This document shows positions 1 through 6,128 of a stretch of 6,667 nt of DNA, one piece after another. A model generated the notes under the pieces. The model worked only from the letters and a program-made list of their open reading frames with translations, was not told where the DNA came from and ran no database searches. Numbering within the stretch: position 1 is the first letter of the stretch; each line of letters starts with the position of its first letter. Both the position numbers and the translations under genes were made by a program. The DNA is from Sulfuricurvum sp. IAE1 (GTDB lineage: Bacteria; Campylobacterota; Campylobacteria; Campylobacterales; Sulfurimonadaceae), in the NCBI GenBank assembly GCA_945867285.1, contig CAMBHX010000089.1:1-6667 (forward strand). The letters run 5' to 3'.

Positions 1-560
1 TCAGGGATAGATACCAACACGATATTGAGATGTGCCCCCACATCGTAGCTCGCTGGACAAACGAGATTACCGACATTTTCGATAAAACAGACATCCAGAT
101 TGGCAATGGGCAAGTCATGCAACCCCTTGTGCACCATAAACGCATCCAAATGGCACGCACTTCCTGTTTGAATCTGAACAGCGCTTATCCCTTTGGCGAT
201 CAGGCGATCAGCATCACGCGACGTCTCCAAATCCCCTTCGATTACAGCAAATTTAAACGGAGCTTTGCCAACTATAGCCTCTAATAGTGCTGTTTTTCCG
301 CTACCCGGTGAACTCATCAGATTAATCGCCAACACTCCATACTCATCAAAATGTTCACGATTATGTTGTGCTTCATGGTCGTTTTTATCCAAAATCTTTT
401 TGATCACCTCAATCGTTTTACTGTCGTTGAGCTGAGGATTATGGTGAAGCGTCTCATGTGCTGCATGATGGATATAAGAGTGATGATCATGGTGATGATG
501 ACCGTCGTGGTCATGGTGATGGTCGTGATCGGTAATAGAACATCCGCAATCTTTGCACAT
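1..560 (-). CDS. hypB: Hydrogenase nickel incorporation GTPase HypB (C-terminus cut by window edge)
   Basis: HypB is the cytoplasmic metal-binding GTPase that, with HypA, delivers Ni2+ to the large subunit of [NiFe]-hydrogenase during maturation. The 186 visible codons start at ATG 560, with AGGA at 567-570 six bases upstream. The N-terminus has the high-affinity nickel motif CxxCGC (residues 2-7), followed by a His/Asp-rich stretch with 16 His between residues 12 and 40, as in HypB proteins that also store nickel. The GTPase domain shows the P-loop SSPGSGKT (83-90), the conserved EGDLETSRDADR (108-119), the second metal site with Cys136-His137 in TGSACHLDA, and the G3-like ENVGNLVCPA (161-170). 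The frame is still open at VLVSIP at the window edge, so the G4 and G5 nucleotide motifs lie outside. It lies 16 nt downstream of hupE and is probably co-transcribed with it. Family assignment is very secure. Confidence 0.97.
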   Translation of the reverse strand, partial: MCKDCGCSITDHDHHHDHDGHHHHDHHSYIHHAAHETLHHNPQLNDSKTIEVIKKILDKNDHEAQHNREHFDEYGVLAINLMSSPGSGKTALLEAIVGKAPFKFAVIEGDLETSRDADRLIAKGISAVQIQTGSACHLDAFMVHKGLHDLPIANLDVCFIENVGNLVCPASYDVGAHLNIVLVSIP

Positions 561-566
561 AGTGAA

Positions 567-570
567 TCCT
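567..570 (-). promoter_or_regulatory. Ribosome binding site of hypB
   Basis: AGGA on the minus strand lies six bases before ATG 560, inside the 16-nt gap after the hupE stop. It supports this ATG, which also places the CxxCGC motif directly at the N-terminus as expected for HypB. Confidence 0.7.
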
Positions 571-576
571 ATTTAT

Positions 577-1110
577 CTATTTTTGAAAGGTAGAGCATAC
601 TGTCTTTAATACCGTCAACTTATGAATAGCCATAGCAGTAACAATCCCTGAACCATGTAACAAAGCAGTTGCCAACACAAATCCAAATGCATACTCCAGG
701 TGGCTTACATTCAACGGCATCTCTGCACCATGGGCAGTCCCATGAAATATTGCAAATATCCCAACCAGCAGTGCACTAAACATAATCGGCGTTTTTACAC
801 CCAAGACAATCATAGCACCTAACACCACAACTGACAGCAATATCCCCTCTTCGATAAATGGAAAATGGATCCCTTGCAAGCCTAAAAATGCCCAAATGGT
901 CATCATTACCACAAAAGTCAACGGTACGCTCCACACAGCACGTCCACCCATCTGAAATGCCCAAAGACCAACTGCAAACATCGCCAGAATATGATCCGTT
1001 CCACCAATCGGATGAGCAAATCCAGCGCTAAAACCTGACACACTCCCCGCACCGGTATGTGCCAACAATGCTACTTGTGTCATCACACATGCCAATAATA
1101 ATTTTTTCAA
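577..1110 (-). CDS. hupE: HupE/UreJ family nickel permease
   Basis: This is an inner-membrane protein of the HupE/UreJ family, secondary transporters believed to bring Ni2+ in for hydrogenase or urease. The conserved motif HPIGGTDHILAM sits in the first membrane helix, and FHGTAHGAE near the fourth; their His, Asp and Glu residues are the expected metal path. Several hydrophobic segments follow. I place the start at TTG 1110: AAAGGA lies at 1119-1124 with an 8-base spacer, and the protein then begins LKKLLLACVMTQ, a standard signal peptide likely cleaved before His-Thr-Gly as in other HupE proteins. The longer ATG start at 1140 adds ten residues, has no good Shine-Dalgarno, and would leave only about five bases after the predicted transcription start. 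The protein is 177 aa from TTG (187 from ATG). The C-terminus stops soon after the HGSGIVTAMAIHK segment, without the final hydrophobic helix I would expect. It is the first gene of a probable hupE-hypB transcript. Confidence 0.92.
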   Translation of the reverse strand: MKKLLLACVMTQVALLAHTGAGSVSGFSAGFAHPIGGTDHILAMFAVGLWAFQMGGRAVWSVPLTFVVMMTIWAFLGLQGIHFPFIEEGILLSVVVLGAMIVLGVKTPIMFSALLVGIFAIFHGTAHGAEMPLNVSHLEYAFGFVLATALLHGSGIVTAMAIHKLTVLKTVCSTFQK

Positions 1111-1118
1111 TATATCAA

Positions 1119-1124
1119 TCCTTT
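1119..1124 (-). promoter_or_regulatory. Ribosome binding site supporting the TTG start of hupE
   Basis: AAAGGA on the minus strand precedes TTG 1110 by 8 bases. No comparable purine motif precedes the in-frame ATG at 1140, so this site decides the start in favour of TTG, which also gives a clean signal peptide. Confidence 0.6.
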
Positions 1125-1149
1125 TTTTATACTCTATCATTCACTTACA

Positions 1150-1164
1150 ATGATTATAAATCAT
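1150..1164. repeat. 15-bp palindrome over the hupE -10 box (possible operator)
   Basis: ATGATT at 1150-1155 and AATCAT at 1159-1164 are exact inverted copies around a 3-bp centre. The palindrome contains the whole TATAAT of the hupE-side promoter, so a protein bound here would block RNA polymerase. Part of the right arm recurs as AAATCATAAA at 1158-1167 and again at 1230-1239, next to the opposite promoter. The region is very AT-rich, so chance symmetry is possible, and no known operator consensus is matched with confidence. Confidence 0.35.
1153..1158 (-). promoter_or_regulatory. -10 box of the hupE-hypB promoter
   Basis: The minus strand reads TATAAT here, preceded by repeated T runs (TTTTT, TTTT, TTTT) and no recognisable TTGACA. 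This matches the sigma-70 promoters of Campylobacter and Helicobacter, where T-rich periodicity replaces the -35 box. Transcription would begin near 1145-1146, about 35 nt before TTG 1110. The box lies inside a palindrome (1150-1164). Confidence 0.55.
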
Positions 1165-1243
1165 AAAACTAAAATAAAAATGAGAATTGCTCTAATTACA
1201 AACTTTTCTATCTTGATAAGCTCATTAAAAAATCATAAATCAA

Positions 1244-1252
1244 TGTTATAAT
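1244..1252 (+). promoter_or_regulatory. Extended -10 promoter of the cheBR/GGDEF-EAL operon
   Basis: The sequence TGTTATAAT is a perfect TATAAT (1247-1252) with the extended TGn element. No -35 hexamer lies at 16-18 bp. The expected transcription start is near 1259-1260, leaving a leader of about 28 nt before GTG 1288. It is the only good promoter seen for the two plus-strand genes. Confidence 0.6.
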
Positions 1253-1276
1253 AAAAAATCAAAGATGACGTGGGGT

Positions 1277-1282
1277 GGGGAG
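1277..1282 (+). promoter_or_regulatory. Ribosome binding site deciding the GTG 1288 start
   Basis: GGGGAG ends five bases before GTG 1288. The upstream in-frame GTG at 1270 has no such motif and would be only about 10 nt from the predicted transcription start, so 1288 is preferred. Confidence 0.6.
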
Positions 1283-1287
1283 TATTC

Positions 1288-3870
1288 GTGAGAAAATCAA
1301 AGTCTATCAGCTCACAAGATACAGAGAAAATCCAAAAAAAAACTTCTTTCCCAATCATTGGGATTGGTGCTTCTGCAGGTGGATTAGGTGCATTTGAGGA
1401 ATTTTTTTCTAATATGCCAATAGGTTCTCATCCGAATTGTTCTTTTGTATTGATTCAACATCTTTCGCCTGATCACACAAGCATCCTTGCTCAGATTATT
1501 AGTTCCTATACAAAGATGCACGTTTTTGAGGTGGAAGATGGTGTTACAATAGAGCCAAATTGCGTCTATGTTATTCCTCCAAGTTATAATATTGCACTTA
1601 CAAATGGCTCATTGCAGCTATCAGAACCATTAGAGCCACGCGGTCAACGTCTTCCTATCGATTTCTTTTTTCATTCGTTGGCTGCTGATCAACATGAGCG
1701 ATCTATTGGCATTGTCCTTTCAGGCACGGGACACGATGGCACGCAAGGAGCTGTCGCTATCAAACAAGAAGGTGGAATGGTGATGGCGCAAAAAATAACA
1801 TCTACTCAATTTGACGGGATGCCCAGCAGTGCAATTGCAACAGGCTTAGTCGATTATGAATTAGAACCTAAAAATATGCCATCATTCCTTATGGATTACA
1901 TCACTCAAACATGGAGTTCTCTTTTACCTATCCCCATACTTCTTATCCTTCCTAAACACGACAATATTCTACAAAAGATTTTTCTCCTTCTCCGTGATCA
2001 AACAGGACATGATTTTTCGCACTACAAACCCAGCAGTATTCATCGACGTATTACTCGGCGTATGAATATTCTTCAAATGAATTCACCGGAAGAATATATA
2101 AAATATTTGCAAAATTTCCCAGCAGAAGTGGATGCCTTGTTTTATGACTTGTTAATTGGTGTGACCGGTTTCTTTCGTGATCCAAAAGCCTATGATACAT
2201 TGGAAACAAAATTTATTTCCAAACTGTTTGAAAACAAACCGGCCAACAGTGTCATAAGGGCTTGGTCATGTGGATGCTCCAGTGGTGAAGAGCCGTACTC
2301 TTTAGCCATCCTCTTTCAAGAGCATATTGAAACACTTCAAATACCGTACACAATACAAATTTTTGCCACAGATATTGATGCCAGAGCCATTGCTATTGCT
2401 CGTCTAGGCCTCTATCCTGTTAGCATTGCTGCAAATATTAGCTCTAAACGGCTCGAGAAATTTTTCACTATGGAACCAGATGGAAAATGTTACCGTATTG
2501 CTAAAAAAATTCGGGATATGATTGTTTTTTCTGAGCAAGACGTAATTAAAGATCCCCCTTTTTCTAATCTTGATCTCATTAGCTGTCGAAATCTATTGAT
2601 CTATATGGGTTCGGTACTACAAAAAAAAGTCATCCCCTTGTTTCATTATGCACTTAATACTGGAGGAGTACTATTTTTAGGTACATCTGAGGGGATAGGT
2701 GAGTTTCATACACTCTTTAAAAGTTTGGACGAAAAATCAAAACTTTATGAATGTAGCGAAAACCTCAAATATAAACGGAGGGGATTCATCAATAATGTTA
2801 TTCCCATCCTTCCTCCCGCACATAAAGGAACTCTAGTGCCCCAAAAATCACCTACGATGCTCGATAATACTATGACTCAACATACACCTAGTGGCGTACT
2901 GGTAAGTTCCAATGGGGACATGCTTTATTTGTACGTGGATGCAAACTTCCCAGTAAATATTGGTAGCATACCCACCAATAACGCTGAAGGGATACAACTA
3001 ATCAATGAAGAGCTGCAATCATCCAATGAAGAGTTACAATCGACCAACGAAGAGCTCGAAACATCAAAAGAAGAGATGCAATCGCTCAACGAAGAACTCT
3101 CCACGGTCAATGCCGAATTGCAAACAAAAGTCATTGCATTATCGCAAGCCAATAATGATATGAACAATCTTCTTTCTGGTACTGGTATTGCCACCCTTTT
3201 TGTGGATCAAAATCTTTGTATTTTACGTTATACCCCCTCAGCAACGCTCCTTATCAATCTCATCCCAAGCGATATCGGACGGCCAGTCAGGCATATCACT
3301 TCCAATTTAAGTGAATACCATACACTGCAAACAGATATACAGTCCGTACTAGAGACACTAGTTTCAAAAGAGATAAAAGTTCATACGACAGCAGGAAAGT
3401 GGTATATGATGCATATTATCCCCTATCGAACGCTTGAAAATATCATTAAAGGTGCAGTTGTCACGTTTATTGATATTACCGACATCATCAAAGCACAAGA
3501 ATCTTTGCGTCATATGGCTGTTATTGTCCGTGATGCGTATGATGCCATCACCCTACAAGATTTAGAGGGTAATATCCTCGCATGGAATCCCAGTGCCGTA
3601 CGACAATATGGCTGGAGTGAGCCCCAAGCACTGATGATGAATGTACGTAATCGAATACCCGAGGAGCTAAGAAAAAAAGAACTGGAGAAGATTTATCAGC
3701 TCAGCCATAATACTATCGTGGAACCGTATCTAACACAACGTCTGTGCAAAGACGGAACAATTAAAGACGTTTGGATCACAGCAACCGCACTGATTAACGA
3801 TACTGGAACTATCTATGCGATCGCGACCACTGAACGTTTAGTTGAACCATTAGACGAGTACTTAGCATGA
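1288..3870 (+). CDS. CheB-CheR fusion protein with coiled coil and two PAS domains
   Basis: This is a cytoplasmic protein joining a chemoreceptor-type methylesterase and methyltransferase, 860 aa from GTG 1288 (866 from GTG 1270). Residues about 22-205 form the CheB catalytic domain with triad Ser29 (GASAGG), His58 (IQHLSPDH) and Asp150 (GTGHDG); there is no receiver domain, as usual in these fusions. Residues about 226-480 are CheR: Arg297 in TGFFRDP, the S-adenosylmethionine loop WSCGCSSGEEPYS (from 326), acidic Asp362 in ATDID, and SCRNLLIYM (432-440). A coiled coil of six NEELQS-type heptads spans about 573-615, followed by PAS domains at about 627-737 and 748-850. All catalytic residues are present, so both activities are plausible, on glutamates of receptors or of another partner. 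The linker before the coil is much shorter than in family members I remember. Its stop overlaps the next gene by ATGA. No receptor or cheA/cheW lies nearby, so the partner is unknown. Confidence 0.93.
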   Translation: MRKSKSISSQDTEKIQKKTSFPIIGIGASAGGLGAFEEFFSNMPIGSHPNCSFVLIQHLSPDHTSILAQIISSYTKMHVFEVEDGVTIEPNCVYVIPPSYNIALTNGSLQLSEPLEPRGQRLPIDFFFHSLAADQHERSIGIVLSGTGHDGTQGAVAIKQEGGMVMAQKITSTQFDGMPSSAIATGLVDYELEPKNMPSFLMDYITQTWSSLLPIPILLILPKHDNILQKIFLLLRDQTGHDFSHYKPSSIHRRITRRMNILQMNSPEEYIKYLQNFPAEVDALFYDLLIGVTGFFRDPKAYDTLETKFISKLFENKPANSVIRAWSCGCSSGEEPYSLAILFQEHIETLQIPYTIQIFATDIDARAIAIARLGLYPVSIAANISSKRLEKFFTMEPDGKCYRIAKKIRDMIVFSEQDVIKDPPFSNLDLISCRNLLIYMGSVLQKKVIPLFHYALNTGGVLFLGTSEGIGEFHTLFKSLDEKSKLYECSENLKYKRRGFINNVIPILPPAHKGTLVPQKSPTMLDNTMTQHTPSGVLVSSNGDMLYLYVDANFPVNIGSIPTNNAEGIQLINEELQSSNEELQSTNEELETSKEEMQSLNEELSTVNAELQTKVIALSQANNDMNNLLSGTGIATLFVDQNLCILRYTPSATLLINLIPSDIGRPVRHITSNLSEYHTLQTDIQSVLETLVSKEIKVHTTAGKWYMMHIIPYRTLENIIKGAVVTFIDITDIIKAQESLRHMAVIVRDAYDAITLQDLEGNILAWNPSAVRQYGWSEPQALMMNVRNRIPEELRKKELEKIYQLSHNTIVEPYLTQRLCKDGTIKDVWITATALINDTGTIYAIATTERLVEPLDEYLA
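3004..3129 (+). repeat. Six 21-nt units encoding a heptad coiled coil
   Basis: Six consecutive 21-base units start at 3004, 3025, 3046, 3067, 3088 and 3109. Most begin AAYGAAGAG or a close variant and encode NEELQSS, NEELQST, NEELETS, KEEMQSL, NEELSTV and NAELQTK. In the CheB-CheR-PAS family this segment is the signalling helix linking the enzyme domains to the PAS sensors. The DNA repetition follows from the heptads; exact identity is short, but unequal exchange could change the number of units. Confidence 0.85.
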
Positions 3871-6128
3871 GTTCTAAAAAGAGACTCATAAATTCGAAAA
3901 AAGCAAAGATTGATGCAAAGATTTTGCGTGAAAAAGCTGAACGTATTGCTAGTGGGACTACATTCTTTTCAGTCGAAGATCTTTCTCCTGACAAGATCCA
4001 AGAACTGTTGCAAGAATTACATGTTCATCAAATTGAGCTTGAGATGCAAAACGACGAATTACATCAAAGCAAAGATGAACTCAATACAGTAAAAGAACGA
4101 TATTTTGACCTTTATGAGCTGGCACCCGTGGGATATTTCACACTTACTGCTGAAGGAAAAATTCTCCAAGCCAACCTCACTGCTACCATTTTGCTCAGTA
4201 CTCCAAAAAGTGCTCTTATTAATCATTTATTCAACAACTTTATCGCTCCTGAAGATCAAGATATCGCTTATTTACATTTCAAAAGTCTTCTTTCCACCTA
4301 TGCTTCGCAGTCGTTTGAACTACAGATGATCAAAGGAGACGGTAGCAAGTTTTGGGCCCAAGTAGATGTATCACATTCGCAAAACAGTATAGGCCAAAGA
4401 ACCTTGCGCCTCATTATCAATGATATCAGTGAGCGTAAAAATACACAAAGAGATCTCGCCATTGCAGCTATTGCCTTCGAATCCCAAAATGGAATCGTCA
4501 TCACCAATGCCAAGGGGACAATACTGCGAGTCAACCAAGCTTTTACACGAATAACAGGGTACGCCGCCAAAGAAGCTATCGGCCAATATATCTCGATTTT
4601 AAAATCTGGACGACAGGGTGAGCAGTTTTATGCTCGTTTATGGTCAACATTAAGTACCCAGGGAAGATGGCAAGGAGAGATATGGAATAGGCGAAAGAAT
4701 GGAGAAGTCTATGCTGAACTCCTCACTATCACTGAAGTTAATAAAGATGGATTGGGTGTGACTCACTATGTAGGTAACTTTTCGGACATCACTGAAGATA
4801 AAGAAGCTGAAGCCGCTATCCACCGCCTCGCTTACCATGATTCTCTCACTGGATTGCCCAATCGGCGGTTACTTCAAGACAGAATTACCCAAAGTATTTA
4901 CACCTCAGTTCGAAGCTTATCGTATGGTGCCATCCTTTTTATTGATGTGGATTACTTCAAAACGCTCAATGATACACGTGGACATAATATAGGTGATTTA
5001 CTACTCGTAGATTTAGCACAGCGTCTACGTGCAAATGTCCGTCAATCTGACACCGTAGGGCGTCAGGGGGGGGATGAATTTGTTATCTTGTTAGATGAGC
5101 TAAGCCATGAAATGTCAGAAGCTGCTACCATGGCTCAACAGCTAGGAGAAAAACTACATGAAGTGATGAAAAAGCCTTTTGACCTCAATGGATTTGAATA
5201 CCATTGCAAAATCAGTATAGGGATTAGTTTGGTTACCAAAGATGCTACCGTTGAAGATCTCCTCAAACACGCTGATATTGCACTCTACAAAGCAAAAGAT
5301 GAGGGACGCAACAGACTACGCTTTTTCGACCCCACTATGCAAGAAGCACTTGAATATCGTAATACTTTGGAATCTGAACTCAATTACGCCCTATCCCAGA
5401 AACAATTTTATCTTTATTATCAACCCCAAGTCGATACACAAGGTCAGGTTCAAGGCGCTGAAGCCCTAATCCGATGGCACCATCCAATACGGGGAGTTAT
5501 ACCGCCTCATCATTTTATTTCTCTTGCTGAAGATACAGAATTGATTTTATTTATTGGTAGTTGGGTGATGGAGAGTGCGTGCTCTCAACTCAAAAAGTGG
5601 GAAGAATCTCCTCTCACAAAAACATTGCAAATAGCTGTCAATGTCAGTGCCCGAGAATTTCGTCAAATAAACTATGTCTCTCAAGTAAAACGTATTATCC
5701 AAACTAGCGGGATCAATCCATCACGCTTAAAACTCGAACTGACTGAAAGTATCGTGCTTGATAATATAAGTGACACCATCGAAAAAATGAATATGCTTAA
5801 ACAGCTTGGGGTTACTTTTTCCATAGATGATTTTGGGACAGGATTTTCATCACTTTCCTATTTGGCCAAACTCCCTCTCGATCAACTCAAAATTGACAAA
5901 TCATTTGTCGATAATATCCCTGGGGCGAAAAATGATGAACTAATTATCAAAATTATCATTAATATGGCTAATGGTCTAGAAATGGATGTGATTGCCGAGG
6001 GAGTAGAAACACAAGCTCAAAGAGACTTTCTAGAAGCCAATGGATGTATCACCTATCAAGGGTATTTGTTTAGTAAACCATTACCGATCACCGAATTTGA
6101 ACACTATTTAAAACTAAATTCCAACTGA
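3867..6128 (+). CDS. PAS-PAS-GGDEF-EAL bifunctional c-di-GMP enzyme
   Basis: This is a cytoplasmic 753-aa protein predicted to make and degrade cyclic di-GMP. A helical N-terminus with the LLQELHVHQIELEMQNDEL motif (about 47-65) leads into PAS1 (about 80-190, APVGYFTL). PAS2 (about 200-312) is of the common NGIVITNAKG / WQGEIWNRRKNGE type. The GGDEF domain (about 317-480) has Asp360 in FIDVDYFK, an intact GGDEF at 401-405, and the product-inhibition site RxxD (RQSD, 392-395) exactly five residues before it. The EAL domain (about 500-745) retains E532-A-L-I-R-W, NVSAREF, E624LTE, D654DFGTG, K675ID and E711GVE, so the phosphodiesterase site also looks complete. No membrane segment is seen. The ATG overlaps the upstream stop as ATGA, with a weak Shine-Dalgarno, implying translational coupling to the CheB-CheR protein. 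The two Gly codons of GGDEF lie in a run of eight G. The stop overlaps the end of hypF on the other strand. Confidence 0.95.
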   Translation: MSSKKRLINSKKAKIDAKILREKAERIASGTTFFSVEDLSPDKIQELLQELHVHQIELEMQNDELHQSKDELNTVKERYFDLYELAPVGYFTLTAEGKILQANLTATILLSTPKSALINHLFNNFIAPEDQDIAYLHFKSLLSTYASQSFELQMIKGDGSKFWAQVDVSHSQNSIGQRTLRLIINDISERKNTQRDLAIAAIAFESQNGIVITNAKGTILRVNQAFTRITGYAAKEAIGQYISILKSGRQGEQFYARLWSTLSTQGRWQGEIWNRRKNGEVYAELLTITEVNKDGLGVTHYVGNFSDITEDKEAEAAIHRLAYHDSLTGLPNRRLLQDRITQSIYTSVRSLSYGAILFIDVDYFKTLNDTRGHNIGDLLLVDLAQRLRANVRQSDTVGRQGGDEFVILLDELSHEMSEAATMAQQLGEKLHEVMKKPFDLNGFEYHCKISIGISLVTKDATVEDLLKHADIALYKAKDEGRNRLRFFDPTMQEALEYRNTLESELNYALSQKQFYLYYQPQVDTQGQVQGAEALIRWHHPIRGVIPPHHFISLAEDTELILFIGSWVMESACSQLKKWEESPLTKTLQIAVNVSAREFRQINYVSQVKRIIQTSGINPSRLKLELTESIVLDNISDTIEKMNMLKQLGVTFSIDDFGTGFSSLSYLAKLPLDQLKIDKSFVDNIPGAKNDELIIKIIINMANGLEMDVIAEGVETQAQRDFLEANGCITYQGYLFSKPLPITEFEHYLKLNSN
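5066..5073 (+). repeat. Poly-G tract (G8) in the GGDEF active-site codons
   Basis: Eight consecutive G run from the last base of the Gln400 codon through both Gly codons into Asp403. The present length keeps the gene in frame. The next longest G or C runs I see in the window are five bases. Runs of eight or more G are typical slippage sites in Campylobacter and Helicobacter contingency genes. Confidence 0.9.

Noticed and set aside
30..593. Three overlapping plus-strand open frames of 80-84 codons
   Set aside because: They are antisense shadows of hypB; the Met/Val-rich stretch is the complement of the His/Asp codons.
1178..1200. Possible Fur-like site (TGAGAATTGCTCTAA)
   Set aside because: Only the left half resembles the 7-1-7 Fur pattern; the right half does not, and the background is AT-rich.
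3004..3129. Regular 21-bp repeats considered as CRISPR or a non-coding tandem repeat
   Set aside because: There are no spacers, the period is exactly seven codons, and the encoded heptads are a known conserved feature of the protein family.
2925..3194. 89-codon minus-strand open frame rich in Ser and Cys
   Set aside because: It is the antisense of the coiled-coil heptads; the Ser-Ser-Ser repeats mirror GAAGAG/GAAGAA codons, and no family or ribosome site is seen.
4298..4838. Minus-strand open frames of 62-90 codons
   Set aside because: They lie wholly inside the PAS region of the GGDEF-EAL gene, in the antisense frames of a clearly conserved protein.
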